Below, piece by piece: positions 19,004 to 30,221 of a stretch of DNA of 64,000 nt. The position numbers and the translations under genes are program-made. A model generated the notes under the pieces. It saw nothing but the letters and a program-made list of their open reading frames with translations, had not been told where the DNA came from and ran no database searches. The stretch is from Streptomyces sp. V1I1 (lineage in GTDB: Bacteria; Actinomycetota; Actinomycetes; Streptomycetales; Streptomycetaceae): NCBI RefSeq assembly GCF_030817355.1, contig NZ_JAUSZH010000001.1, forward strand, positions 930,001-994,000. Direction: 5' to 3'. Position 1 is the first letter of the stretch. Every line of letters starts with the position of its first letter.

Positions 19004-20470
19004 TCACGACATGTTCCACAAGTGGTGCATCGCGTACGAACTCCAGGGCCGCCACCCCTGCGCGTCCGCCGACGACGCGCCCGCCCGCCGCATCCCCGCC
19101 CGGATCGCCGCGTCCCCCGTCAGCAGCACGTCCGGGTCGCCGAGAGCGCGCATCCGGATGTAGCCCGCCGTCCAGGGGCCGATGCCTGGCAGGGCGAGCA
19201 ACTGCCGCTCGGTCTCGTCCCGGTCCGCGCCCGGGTCGAGGGTGACGGCGCACTCTGCGAGCGCGGCCGTCAGCGTACGCAGCGTGGCGCGCCGTGCGTC
19301 GGGCATCTCGAGTTCGCTCAGCGCGGCCGCCGCAAGGTCGTCCACGCGCGGGAACAGATGCGTGAGCCCGCCGCTCGGCTCGCACAACCGCTCGCCGTAC
19401 GCAGCCACCAGCGCGTCACCGAGTCGCCGACCCGCCGCCACCGAGACCCCCTCACCCACTACTGCCCGTACCGCGAGTTCGTGCGGGTCGGCCGTGCCGG
19501 GGGCGCGCAGGCCTGGGCGTGCGGCGACCAGCGGGGCGAGCGCCGGGTCCGTGCCTAGCCGTTCGGCGACGGCGCACGGGTCGGCGTCCAGGTCGAACAG
19601 GCGGCGCATGCGCTGCGTGGCCGTCGTCAGGTCGCGCAGGTCCGTGAGGTGCAGCCGGCATTCCAACCAGCCTCCCGGGCCCGGCTGTTCGCCGACTTCG
19701 GCGACGCCGGGCCCGCCGGGCAGCCGCAGGGTGCGCCGGTAGACGCGGGAGCCGCGCTCGCCGGCGAGTTCCTCGATGCCGGTGACGGCGCGGCGGCCCA
19801 GGTAGTCGAAGACCTCAACGGCGGCGTAGGGACCGCGGTGCGCGAGCCGCAGCGGCACTCCGGCAGCGGCACCGTTCTCGGGGGCGACCGGGCCGAAGCG
19901 TGAGCTGCGGCCCGGCCGGGCGGAGCGGAGTTCGCTGGGGGTGGCCGCGTAGATCTCCCGGATGGTGTCGTTGAACTGCCGCACGCTCGCGAACCCTGCC
20001 GCGAACGCGATCTCCGCCGCCTGCATGGTGGTCGTCTGCAGCAGTACGCGCGCGGTGTGGCCGCGCTGGGCCCGGGCCAGGGCGATGGGGCCCGCGCCGA
20101 GTTCCGCGTTCAGCTGGCGCTGCACCTGGCGGGCGCTGTAGCCCAGCCGGCCGGCGAGGCCCGCGACACCCTCGCGGTCCACGATGCCGTCGCCGATCAG
20201 CCGCATGGCGCGGCCGACGACGTCGGCGCGGGCGTTCCACTCGGCGGAGCCGGGTACGGCGTCGGGGCGGCAGCGGCGGCAGGCCCGGTAGCCGGCGCCC
20301 TGGGCGGCCGCGGCCGTCCGGTAGAACGTCACGTTCCGGCGCTTGGGGGTGATCGCGGGACAGCTCGGACGGCAGTAGATCCCGGTGGTGGAGACGGCGA
20401 AGAAGAACACGCCGTCGAACCGGGCGTCCCGGCTGCTCACCGCCTCGTACCTGCTGTCCTCGATCGTCAT
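19004..20470 (-). CDS. Ada-type regulator fused to AlkA DNA glycosylase
   Basis: A 488-residue adaptive-response fusion. Residues 1-80 form the Ada metal-binding domain (VSTTGIYCRPSCPAITPKR, then YRACRRCRPD), which takes methyl groups from DNA phosphotriesters on a zinc-bound Cys. An AraC HTH follows (GVAGLAGRLGYSARQVQRQL). The C-terminal half is an AlkA N-domain plus HhH-GPD glycosylase with LPGIGPWTAGYIRMRAL and the catalytic Asp in LLTGDAAI. It senses methylation and excises 3-methyladenine. The start at ATG 20470 gives the conserved DSRYEAVSSRDARFDGVFF N-terminus. Confidence 0.93.
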   Translation of the reverse strand: MTIEDSRYEAVSSRDARFDGVFFFAVSTTGIYCRPSCPAITPKRRNVTFYRTAAAAQGAGYRACRRCRPDAVPGSAEWNARADVVGRAMRLIGDGIVDREGVAGLAGRLGYSARQVQRQLNAELGAGPIALARAQRGHTARVLLQTTTMQAAEIAFAAGFASVRQFNDTIREIYAATPSELRSARPGRSSRFGPVAPENGAAAGVPLRLAHRGPYAAVEVFDYLGRRAVTGIEELAGERGSRVYRRTLRLPGGPGVAEVGEQPGPGGWLECRLHLTDLRDLTTATQRMRRLFDLDADPCAVAERLGTDPALAPLVAARPGLRAPGTADPHELAVRAVVGEGVSVAAGRRLGDALVAAYGERLCEPSGGLTHLFPRVDDLAAAALSELEMPDARRATLRTLTAALAECAVTLDPGADRDETERQLLALPGIGPWTAGYIRMRALGDPDVLLTGDAAIRAGMRRAGASSADAQGWRPWSSYAMHHLWNMS

Positions 20471-20726
20471 ACGGCCAGTATGGGCACCGCGCCGGGCGCT
20501 CGGCTGGCGGAAATCGGACGTGACGTTCGGCCTGGGACGGTCACCCGACCGCCCTGGGTGACGGATCAACCATGCAGTCGAAGTCTCGGTGACTGAACCA
20601 CCGCCGTGCACACCCCAGTTGAGAGCGCACGCACGCAACGCACTGTTCCTTGACACCACTTCATGAGATCCGTAGCTTCCCGTGCACGAATAGAATTACG
20701 GGTCACATACAAGAACGGGCGGGGCT

Positions 20727-21476
20727 GTGGGTCCAAGACAGATCGTGGTGTCGGGAGGCGGTACGGGCATCGGACTCGCGGTGGCCGAGGCGTTCGCCTC
20801 AGACGGTGACAGGGTCACGCTGCTCGGCCGGCGCGAAGAGGTGCTGCGCGCGGCGGCCGAGAAGCTCAACGCCACCCACGGGGACGGCACGGCGAGCTGG
20901 TGCCCGGCCGATCTGTCCGAGCCGGAGCAGGTCCGCCGCGCGGAGCGGTTCATCACCGAGCGCAGCGACGCGGTCGACGTCCTGGTCACCAACGCGGGCG
21001 GCAATGCCGCACCCTCGCACGACGGAACGCTCGAAGGCATCGCGGAAGGCTTCCGCCGCAACTTCGCCGCGAACGTCCTCACCTCGGTCCTGCTCACGGA
21101 GGCGCTCCTCCCCCATGTCCGGCGGCCCGGTGGCCGGATCATCCATCTGTCGTCGATCGCGGCACTGCGGGGCCCGGGTTCGTACGGCGGATCGAAGGCC
21201 GCGGTCAATACGTACACCTTCGACCTGGCCCAGAAGCTCGGCCCGGAGGGCATCACGGTCAACGCCGTCGCGCCCGGATTCGTGGCCGACACCGAGTTCT
21301 TCGGCGACCGGGCCACGCCGGAGTTCATCGCCTCGCGAGTGGCACAGTCCCTGACGGGCAAGCCCGGCCTCCCCGCGCAGATCGCGGCGTCGGTGCGGCA
21401 TGTCGCGTCGCCCGAGGCGGCGTATCTGACGGGCCAGATCCTGCACATCAACGGCGGCGCGGCGCTGGGCCGCTAG
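20727..21476 (+). CDS. Short-chain dehydrogenase/reductase
   Basis: A 249-residue classical SDR. It has the cofactor motif SGGGTGIGLAVAEAF with Arg residues after strand 2 (LLGRREE) suggesting NADPH. The NAG motif is VTNAGGN, the catalytic Ser is in IIHLSSIAA and the Tyr-Lys pair is in GSYGGSKAAVNTY. The substrate is not deducible from position. The GTG start lacks a strong ribosome binding site. Confidence 0.9.
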   Translation: MGPRQIVVSGGGTGIGLAVAEAFASDGDRVTLLGRREEVLRAAAEKLNATHGDGTASWCPADLSEPEQVRRAERFITERSDAVDVLVTNAGGNAAPSHDGTLEGIAEGFRRNFAANVLTSVLLTEALLPHVRRPGGRIIHLSSIAALRGPGSYGGSKAAVNTYTFDLAQKLGPEGITVNAVAPGFVADTEFFGDRATPEFIASRVAQSLTGKPGLPAQIAASVRHVASPEAAYLTGQILHINGGAALGR

Positions 21477-21576
21477 GACGACCCCTGACCAGTTCGCGCG
21501 TCTGCCCGGACTCTCCTGACATGTCTGGGATGATGCCCGCACGCCGCAGCGGGCGCGAGCGATCACTGGAGGAGTC

Positions 21577-22023
21577 ATGGCCGGTCAGTTCGAGGCAACG
21601 GTCGAGATCGACCGCCCCATCGAGGAGGTCTTCGCCTTCCTCGCCGACGGAAAGAACGATCCCAAGTTCAGCCCCAGGGTGCAGGAGATCGCGAAGTCGC
21701 CGGAGGGCCCGACGGCGGTGGGCACCGTCTTCGAGAGCACGGTCAAGGACGCCGGGATGAAGACCAAGCGGCAGTTCCGGATCAGCGAGTTCGTGCCGCC
21801 CACCAAGATCCGCTGGACGGAGATCTCGAAGAACCTCGTGACGGCCGACGAGGGTGGATACGACCTGGAGTCGACCGCCGACGGCAAGACCCGCGTCCGC
21901 ATCTTCAACAGGCTCGAAGGCCATGGCATCGGCAAGCTGCTCGTGGGCCTTGCCCTGAGCGCGGCGCGCAAGGACGCCGACGCGTTCGGCCGGCGGATCA
22001 AGGCGGCCGTCGAGGCGTCCTGA
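21577..22023 (+). CDS. SRPBCC-fold protein
   Basis: A 148-residue START/polyketide-cyclase-like protein. The family start is VEIDRPIEEVFAFLADGKNDPKFSPRV and the final long helix is LSAARKDADAFGRRIKAAVEAS. Such proteins bind small hydrophobic ligands; no partner is evident. A GGAGG site lies directly upstream (CTGGAGGAGTC before ATG 21577). Confidence 0.88.
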   Translation: MAGQFEATVEIDRPIEEVFAFLADGKNDPKFSPRVQEIAKSPEGPTAVGTVFESTVKDAGMKTKRQFRISEFVPPTKIRWTEISKNLVTADEGGYDLESTADGKTRVRIFNRLEGHGIGKLLVGLALSAARKDADAFGRRIKAAVEAS

Positions 22024-22245
22024 GCGGACCCGTGGCAGCTGTGAACCGTACGGTCCCTGGGGCCGAAGCATCCTCCGCACCCGCACCGCACCCGCACCCG
22101 CTCTGGCTCGCCGAGCGGGTCGCGTGACCGGAATTGCTGACCGGAGCAGAAAAATCTTGGCGCAGGATGTCGAAATCGCGACGCGTGCTTCTACCTACTC
22201 GTGAGAGCGCCGACGAGGGCGCGACGAAGGGCTAAGGAGCAGACC

Positions 22246-22647
22246 ATGAAGTACATGCTGCTGATGCAGTTCAGCGAGCGGACCGCGGGCTTCCCGAGGA
22301 TCGACACCTGGACCCCCGAGGAGATCCAGGCGCACATCGCGTTCATGCTGGACACGAACAAGAAGCTGGTGGACAACGGGGAGTTCGTGGACGGCCAGGG
22401 TCTGGCCGGTCCGGAGACCGCCAAGATCGTGCGGGCCGGAGCCGAATCAGCCGCTCCGGTGGTCACCGAGGGCCCCTATCCTGAGACCAAGGAGTTTCTC
22501 GCCGGGTACTGGATCGTCGACTGTGACAGCCCCGAGCGGGCGATCGAGCTCGCGGCATCCATCTCGGCGGCTCCCGGCCCCGGCGGAGCCCCTCTGAACA
22601 TGCCGATCGAGGTACGCCAGGTGATGTCGGCGCCGACTGAGGAGTAG
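22246..22647 (+). CDS. YciI-like (DGPF) protein
   Basis: A 133-residue YCII-related protein (MKYMLLMQFSE, VTEGPYPETKEFLAGYWIVD). These ferredoxin-fold proteins are habitually encoded next to ECF-type sigma factors, as here. The start ATG 22246 is preceded by AAGGAG. The stop is in the same frame as the following sigma factor, separated by only two codons from the likely CTG start, which suggests coupled expression or an ancestral fusion. Confidence 0.92.
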   Translation: MKYMLLMQFSERTAGFPRIDTWTPEEIQAHIAFMLDTNKKLVDNGEFVDGQGLAGPETAKIVRAGAESAAPVVTEGPYPETKEFLAGYWIVDCDSPERAIELAASISAAPGPGGAPLNMPIEVRQVMSAPTEE

Positions 22648-22653
22648 CGAGCA

Positions 22654-23910
<1,257 letters not shown>

Positions 23911-23964
23911 GCCGCAGGACGGCGGCGCCGCCGGACCGGCCCGTCAGCGGGCGCGGTCGGCCAG

Positions 23965-24747
23965 TCAGCGGGCGCTGTGCACAATGGCCAGGGGCGCGCC
24001 GAAGGGATCCAGGAACATCGCAATGCGGCCCACGCCCTCCGCGTCCATCGGTGGGATGAGCGTGGTGGCACCGCGCTCGGCGGCCTTGGCGAAGGTGGCG
24101 TCCACGTCGGCCACTTCGAAGTACGGATGCCACTCCGAGCGGGAACCCGCGTCCAGGTTCTCCTGCGGGAGCTGCATGATGCCGCCGTGCATGGCGTCCT
24201 GGCCTCCGCCCGCCGGGGAGACGACGGTGTAGTCGACGCCGGCGAACGGCATGTCCTGGAAGTCCCACGAGAACACGGCGCGGTAGAAGTCCTTCGCGGC
24301 GGCCGCGTCCGTGGTGTACAGCTCGACCCAGCTCAGCGTATTCACATCGGTGACCGCGCCCAGGCCCTTGGTGTCGCCGGGCTGCCAGACGGCGAATTCG
24401 GCACCGGTCGGGTCGGTGTACGCCGCCATCCGGCCTTCGGTGAAGACGTCCATCGGCTGGAGGCGGACCGTGCCGCCGGCCTGCTCGACGGCCTTGGTGG
24501 TGGCGTCGGCGTCGGCGGTCAGGAAGTACGGCGTCCACGCGGAGGTCGCGCCCTCCTCGGTGAGCGGCCCGATCGCGCCGACGGTCTTCCCCTCCAGCTG
24601 GAAGAAGCCGTACCCCCCGGCCTCCGGTCCCATGGTCCGCAACTCCCAGCCGAACAGGTCTCCGTAGAAGGCTGCGGCCTCGTCCAGATCGGGGCTTCCC
24701 AGGTCGAGCCAGTTCGGCGCGCCCGGGACGTATGTGGTGGTCAGCAT
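23965..24747 (-). CDS. Two-domain VOC-family protein
   Basis: A 260-residue protein with two vicinal-oxygen-chelate units, each starting with the WxDLxxxDxxAAxxFYxxLFGW pattern (PNWLDLGSPDLDEAAAFYGD and LSWVELYTTDAAAAKDFYRA). Each ends with a Gly-containing metal-site strand (DPTGAEFAVWQ, DPFGAPLAIVH). Relatives are glyoxalase- or hydroxylase-like proteins of mostly unknown substrate in Streptomyces. It is convergent with the sigma factor gene. Confidence 0.9.
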   Translation of the reverse strand: MLTTTYVPGAPNWLDLGSPDLDEAAAFYGDLFGWELRTMGPEAGGYGFFQLEGKTVGAIGPLTEEGATSAWTPYFLTADADATTKAVEQAGGTVRLQPMDVFTEGRMAAYTDPTGAEFAVWQPGDTKGLGAVTDVNTLSWVELYTTDAAAAKDFYRAVFSWDFQDMPFAGVDYTVVSPAGGGQDAMHGGIMQLPQENLDAGSRSEWHPYFEVADVDATFAKAAERGATTLIPPMDAEGVGRIAMFLDPFGAPLAIVHSAR

Positions 24748-25244
24748 CGCAATTCTCCTCCCGCGAGTGCGCGCGGTGGATGACGGATGTGGTCAGGCGC
24801 CTTCAGCATGCCAGCCCCCACTGACATCCGCCGTTCCGCGCGCCGCGACACCCTGCCGCACACGAGAGCGCACCAACTACGCCCGTTTCAACCCAATTGG
24901 CCCGACGGTCCGCCAGTTCCCCGGCCCCGCGCCGCCACCCGCTGCTCGCGCACCCCGGCCCCTACCGGGAGCCCGCACGGGGGTGACAAGGGTTTTCCCC
25001 GTATCGGGTTCATCTCGGCGTTCCCTACTGTCTGCCGCACCGGCGGATCCCATCCTCTGACTCTTTAATGTCAGGTGCATGTAAATCATGGGTTCTGTCG
25101 GTGACGGCCCTTGACCAGGGGCCGTCGCGCCGGCGGCGGCGCACGGGCGACCCAACCCAGGGAACCGCGGATCGCACCCCCACAGCGAACCGCGGTTCCC
25201 GCGCCGCCGCCCGCGCTCCGCACCGTCAGTGGAAAGGGAACACC
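24748..25244. other. 497-bp upstream region of the subtilisin gene
   Basis: No gene is supported here. A small inverted repeat CTGAC-(8)-GTCAG around TTTAAT at 25057-25074 lies about 180 bp before the protease start and could be a promoter or operator. The GAAAGGGA ribosome binding site at the right end belongs to the protease. Confidence 0.4.
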
Positions 25245-27074
25245 TTGAACGGTTCCAGACGGAGACTCATATCCGTCGTGGCCGCCAGCGCCACGATCGC
25301 CGCAGTCGCCGCCACGTCTTCCGTGGCACTCGCCGCCACCCCGCAGAATCCCTCGCCGAAGCCCGCTCCGGCTTCGCAGTCGATGACCGCACTCCCGACC
25401 GCGCCGGTCGAGAAGGTCATCGTCACCTACAAGTCCAAGGCTGCCGAGGCCAGTTCCAACAAGGCCGCCGCCGGCGACGCGACGGCCAAGGGCGCCGAGA
25501 CCGGCGAGAGCCTGTCGTTCGAACGCCGGCTCGCCGGTGGCGCCGCCCTGGTCGACCTGGGCGGCGACGCGTCCAAGAAGGACCTCACCGAGGTCATGGA
25601 CGCCTTCCGGGCCGACCCCTCCGTCGCGTCCGTGGAGCCCGACATCCGCGCCTACGCGATGGCGGTCACCCCGAACGACACCGAGTACGCCAAGCAGTGG
25701 GACCTGTTCGAGGCCACCGGCGGCATGAACGTGCCCGGCGCCTGGGACAAGACCACCGGCAGCGGCGTCACCGTCGCCGTCATCGACACCGGCTACGCCG
25801 CCCACACGGACCTGGCCGCGGGCGTCGTATCCGGCTACGACTTCATCTCCACCTCCGCGGACGCCCGCGACGGCAACGGCCGTGACAGCGAAGCCAAGGA
25901 CGAGGGCGACTGGAACGCCACCGACGGCGAGTGCGGCACCGGTTCCAAGGCGAGCAACTCCTCCTGGCACGGCACGCATGTCGCGGGCACCATCGCCGCA
26001 ACGGCCGGCAACAGCAAGGGCGTTGCGGGCATCGCGTACAACGCGAAGATCCAGCCGGTCCGGGTGCTCGGCAAGTGCGGCGGCTCGTCGGCCGACATCG
26101 CCGACGCCATCACCTGGGCGTCCGGCGGCACCGTCCCGGGCATCCCCGCGAACCCGAACCCGGCCAAGGTCATCAACATGAGCCTCGGCGGCGCCAGTTC
26201 CACCTGCCCGAGCGTCTACCAGAACGCCATCAACGGCGCGGTGTCGCGCGGCACCACCGTCGTCGTCGCGGCCGGCAACAGCAACGCGAACGCCTCCGGC
26301 TTCACGCCCGCCAACTGCGCGGGCATCATCAACGTGGCGTCCACCAGCCGTGAGGGCAACCGTTCGTTCTACTCGAACTTCGGCAGCATCGTCGACGTCG
26401 CCGCGCCCGGCGGTGAGACCCGCCGCGCCACCGACACGCCCGGCACCATCACCACCCCCGAGAACGGCATCCTCTCCACACTGAACTCCGGTGCCACGAC
26501 CCAGTCGACGGAGAACTACAAGCCCTACCAGGGCACTTCGATGGCCGCCCCGCACATCGCCGGGCTCGCCGCGCTGCTCAAGTCGGCCAAGAGCACTCTG
26601 ACCCCGGCCGAGATCGAGGCCGCGATCAAGAGCAACGCCAGGCCGCTGCCGGGCACCTGCACCGGCGGCTGCGGCGCCGGCATCGCCGATGCCACGAAGA
26701 CCGTGAACGCCGTCACCGGCACCCCCGGCGGCACGACGTTCAGCAACGCGACGGACGTGACGATCTCGGACCTCTCGACCGTGACCTCCTCGATCGCTGT
26801 CACCGGCCGCACCGGCAACGCCCCCGCCGCCCTCAAGGTCGACGTGGACATCAAGCACACCTGGCGCGGCGACCTGGTCATCGATCTGATCGCCCCGGAC
26901 GGGACGGTGCGCAACCTCAAGGCCTCCTCCGGCTCGGACAGCGCGGACAACGTCCTCGCGACGTACACCGTGGACGCGTCCAGCGAGGTCGCCACTGGCA
27001 CCTGGAAGCTCCAGGTCCGCGATGTGGCATCGGGTGACACCGGCTACATCGACAACTGGAGCCTCACCTTCTAA
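25245..27074 (+). CDS. Secreted subtilisin-like serine protease with P domain
   Basis: A 609-residue exported S8 peptidase. The start is TTG 25245, five bases after GAAAGGGA, giving a basic Sec/Tat-type signal (SRRRLISVVAASATIAAV ending ALAA). An I9-like propeptide follows (VEKVIVTYKSKA, SVASVEPDIRAY). The catalytic Asp is in VAVIDTGYAAHTDL, His in SSWHGTHVAGTIAA and Ser in GTSMAAPHIAGL. The C-terminus carries a proprotein-convertase P domain (VDVDIKHTWRGDLVIDLIAP). It degrades extracellular protein. It is monocistronic. Confidence 0.95.
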   Translation: MNGSRRRLISVVAASATIAAVAATSSVALAATPQNPSPKPAPASQSMTALPTAPVEKVIVTYKSKAAEASSNKAAAGDATAKGAETGESLSFERRLAGGAALVDLGGDASKKDLTEVMDAFRADPSVASVEPDIRAYAMAVTPNDTEYAKQWDLFEATGGMNVPGAWDKTTGSGVTVAVIDTGYAAHTDLAAGVVSGYDFISTSADARDGNGRDSEAKDEGDWNATDGECGTGSKASNSSWHGTHVAGTIAATAGNSKGVAGIAYNAKIQPVRVLGKCGGSSADIADAITWASGGTVPGIPANPNPAKVINMSLGGASSTCPSVYQNAINGAVSRGTTVVVAAGNSNANASGFTPANCAGIINVASTSREGNRSFYSNFGSIVDVAAPGGETRRATDTPGTITTPENGILSTLNSGATTQSTENYKPYQGTSMAAPHIAGLAALLKSAKSTLTPAEIEAAIKSNARPLPGTCTGGCGAGIADATKTVNAVTGTPGGTTFSNATDVTISDLSTVTSSIAVTGRTGNAPAALKVDVDIKHTWRGDLVIDLIAPDGTVRNLKASSGSDSADNVLATYTVDASSEVATGTWKLQVRDVASGDTGYIDNWSLTF

Positions 27075-27267
27075 TAGCACCCCGCACAACTGCGTAATCG
27101 CTGGTCAGGGGCGCGTCCGCGGCATACTGCCGAGGGCGCGCCCTGCCGCCTGTCCGGCCTCGTGCGTCCGCATGCCGGACTCAAGGCCTGGACTGCGGCG
27201 GCCGGATTCGTATGCTCTGCTCCCAGGGCAGGGGGCCCGGACGTGTCCGGAAGGGGGTGGTGGGCAC

Positions 27268-30201
27268 GTGACAACGGCGGCGTACCGCCCCGCGACGGTC
27301 GGGCGAGGGGATCTCCTCGCGCGGCTGGAAAGCGTCCTGCACACCCGTGGGCGCGCCCTGCTCACCGGCCCTGCCGGGGTCGGCAAGACGGAGGTCGCGC
27401 TGGCCGTCGCCGCGCGCGCCGAGTCCCGCGGCGAGAGGGTGCTCTGGCTCGCCACGCTCCCCACCGACCGGGACATACCCGGCGCTGCCGCCGCGGCCCT
27501 CGTCGCGTCCGTGTCGGCGAGCGTGTCCTGGCCCGTGCCGGGGGGCCACGGTGGCCCGGGAACTCCCGCCGGTCCGGGCGGTGGCGGAGCTCAGGGCGGG
27601 TTCGACATTCTCGAAGGGCTGCCCGGTCCGCAGCGGACCTCCGTCGCCATGCTGTGCCGCGAGGCGCCGATCCCCGAGGACGGCTGGGACCCGATCGCGC
27701 TGCGGCTGGCCCTCGCCCAGATCCTGCGGACCCTCGCCGCGCGCGGACCCGTCCTGCTCGTCGTCGACGGCGTCCAGCGCATCGACGCCGACAGCGCCGA
27801 CCTGCTGCGTTTCGCTCTGCATCTGGCCCCCTCCGCGCTGCGGGCCGTTGCCGTCGAGACCCCGGCGGCGTACGGCCCCGACACACCCCGTACCGGCAAG
27901 CCCCAGCGGGACGCGGCCGGACCCGAGCCGCTGTGGGTGCCGTCCGAGGCCGATGTCCTGTTCGTGCCGCCGCTGCACGCCGACGAGATCGCCGAACTCC
28001 TCATCCACCACCGGCTGCCGTCCCGGATGGCCGGCCGCATCCACAAGGCGAGCGGCGGCAATCCGCGGCTCGCGCTCGCCGTCGGCCGGTCCCTCGCCGA
28101 CGCGCGGACGCCCGTGCATCATGCCGAGGCGCTGTCCCTCTCCGGGCGCGCCCGCGATCTCGCCCGCCAGCTGCTCGGCGCCGCGTCCCCCGCCGTCCGC
28201 GGCACGCTCCTGCTGGCCGCGCTGGCGCTGCGCCCGACGGCGTCGCTGATCCGCCGCGCGGGCCGCCGCACCGCCGAGGCCGACCTCACCGCCGCCGAGC
28301 GGGCGAATCTGATCTCCCTCACGGGCGACGGGACGGTCGCGTTCACCGCAGGTGTGCTGCCCTCCACGCTGGTGCACGACGCCTGCTGGACGGAGCGCAG
28401 CGACGGTCACGCGGCGCTCGCCCGGGTCGTGGACGATCCCGTCGAGGCCGTACGTCACCGGGCGCTGGCCACGGACGTTCCCGACGAGCTGCTGGCCGCG
28501 GAGGTCGCCGTGGCCGCCGACACCGCGCGACGCCGCGGCAACAGCGCGCTGGCCGCCGAACTCGCCCTGCTCGCCGCCGAGTCCACGCCCATGCAGCACA
28601 GCGCGCAGCGCCTCACCCGGCTCGTCGACGCCGCCGAGGAAGCCGCCCGCGCCGCCCGCGCGGACCTGGCGATGCGCGCCGCGACCGATCTCCTCGCCCG
28701 CGACGCCGCACCGGCCGACCGGGTCCGAGCGCGGCTCGCGGTGCTGGACACGGCAGGGCAGGGACTGAGCGACCTCGACGAGATCTACGTACACGCGATG
28801 GAGGACTCGGAGGGCGACACGGCGCTGCGGGCAGCCGTCCAGCTCCGGCTGGCGGTGAAGTACGTGCTGGCCGACGGCGATCCCGCACGGTCCCGGGCCG
28901 CCGCCGTCGAATCCGCCACGCTCGCCGGCTCGGTGGGCGACCGGAAGACGGCGGCCAGGGCGCTGACCGTACAGGCGCGCATGGACCGGGTCCTCGGCTC
29001 GCCGGACGCGGAGCGGATCCTCGCCGAGGCGCGGGCACTCGAAGTGTTCGAGCGCCCGCTCGGCATCCGTAACGCGGCCCAGATACTGACGATCCGCCAT
29101 GCCCTGTTCGACGACCGGCTCACCGACGCCCGCGACCAGTTGAACGCACTGCTGCCGCTGGTCGAGCGGCGAGGCCCGGTCGAGGACGCCATCGAGCTGT
29201 TCCGTACGCTCGCGGAGGTCGAGGCCAGGCAGGGGCAGTGCGCGGCGGCGCTCTCACACGCCGGACGGTCGCTCGCCCTCACGCTGGAGGCCGGCCTCTC
29301 GCCAGGGCCCGCCTGGTACGCGCTGGCTCTCGCCGAGACCGCGGGCGGCAGCTTCGCACGCGCCGCGAGCTACGCCCGGCGCAGCACCCAGGCATCCGAG
29401 GAGGAGGGCGACCATGTCTTCCTCTCCCGCAGTCTCTACGCACTCGGCCGGGTCCAGCTCGTCGCCGGGGATGTGGCCAACGCCCTGGACACCCTGCGCC
29501 GGGTGCAGGCCGGCGAACGCGCCCAGTCGACTGTCGACCCGTCCATGCTGCGCTGGCACGAGGAACTGGCCGAGGCGCTGCTGGCGAACGACGCCCCGGA
29601 GGAGGCCGCGGCCCTGCTCGCCGATGTGCGGCCGGTCGCCGAACGCCTCGGCCGCGCCACGGTGCTGCTCGGCTGCGACCGGGCGTACGCGCTGTATCTG
29701 GCGGCGAACGGGAAGCTCGAGGAGGCGACGCGGCTGCTGACAGAGACGGCCGAGCGCTTCGCCGCGGCCGGTCTGCCGCTGGATCGCGGCCGGACGCTGA
29801 TCGCACTCGCCCGGGTCGAGCGCCGCCGCCGCCGACGGTCGGCCGCGCAGAACGCGCTGCAGGCCGCGGCCGCGGTCTTCGATCGGGCGGGGGCTTCCCC
29901 GTGGCTGGCTCTGGCGACGGAGACGCCGTCCCGCACGACCGAACCCGCCCCGGACCGCGGCGGCGCCCCGTCCTCCCTCACGGACGCGGAGCTGCGCCTT
30001 GCGCTGCTGGTCCGCCAGGGGGCCAGCAACCAGGAGGCTGCGGCGAAGCTGTATCTCAGTGTGAAGACGGTCGAGGCCCGCCTCACCCGCATCTACCAGA
30101 AGCTGGATGTCCGTTCGCGCGCCCAGTTGGCGACCGCGCTGAACGCGTGGCCCGGCCACCGGCCGACGGCGCAGACGACGGACAGCCCGACGGCGAGCTG
30201 A
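27268..30201 (+). CDS. Large ATP-binding LuxR-family (LAL) regulator
   Basis: A 977-residue regulator. It has an N-terminal AAA/STAND ATPase with Walker A GPAGVGKT (residues 34-41) and Walker B GPVLLVVDGVQRID, then a long TPR-like helical middle, and a C-terminal LuxR HTH (LTDAELRLALLVRQGASNQE, LYLSVKTVEARLTRIYQKL). The GTG 27268 start follows AAGGGGG. Such proteins are pathway or global activators; no cognate target is obvious. The two upstream neighbours are unrelated, and a DUF427 gene follows closely. Confidence 0.93.
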   Translation: MTTAAYRPATVGRGDLLARLESVLHTRGRALLTGPAGVGKTEVALAVAARAESRGERVLWLATLPTDRDIPGAAAAALVASVSASVSWPVPGGHGGPGTPAGPGGGGAQGGFDILEGLPGPQRTSVAMLCREAPIPEDGWDPIALRLALAQILRTLAARGPVLLVVDGVQRIDADSADLLRFALHLAPSALRAVAVETPAAYGPDTPRTGKPQRDAAGPEPLWVPSEADVLFVPPLHADEIAELLIHHRLPSRMAGRIHKASGGNPRLALAVGRSLADARTPVHHAEALSLSGRARDLARQLLGAASPAVRGTLLLAALALRPTASLIRRAGRRTAEADLTAAERANLISLTGDGTVAFTAGVLPSTLVHDACWTERSDGHAALARVVDDPVEAVRHRALATDVPDELLAAEVAVAADTARRRGNSALAAELALLAAESTPMQHSAQRLTRLVDAAEEAARAARADLAMRAATDLLARDAAPADRVRARLAVLDTAGQGLSDLDEIYVHAMEDSEGDTALRAAVQLRLAVKYVLADGDPARSRAAAVESATLAGSVGDRKTAARALTVQARMDRVLGSPDAERILAEARALEVFERPLGIRNAAQILTIRHALFDDRLTDARDQLNALLPLVERRGPVEDAIELFRTLAEVEARQGQCAAALSHAGRSLALTLEAGLSPGPAWYALALAETAGGSFARAASYARRSTQASEEEGDHVFLSRSLYALGRVQLVAGDVANALDTLRRVQAGERAQSTVDPSMLRWHEELAEALLANDAPEEAAALLADVRPVAERLGRATVLLGCDRAYALYLAANGKLEEATRLLTETAERFAAAGLPLDRGRTLIALARVERRRRRRSAAQNALQAAAAVFDRAGASPWLALATETPSRTTEPAPDRGGAPSSLTDAELRLALLVRQGASNQEAAAKLYLSVKTVEARLTRIYQKLDVRSRAQLATALNAWPGHRPTAQTTDSPTAS

Positions 30202-30221
30202 CCGCCCGGCCCCGGAGGATC

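Noticed and set aside
25086..27089. Long minus-strand open frame opposite the subtilisin gene
   Set aside because: This is an antisense shadow produced by G+C-rich third positions; the plus-strand product has signal peptide, catalytic triad and P domain.
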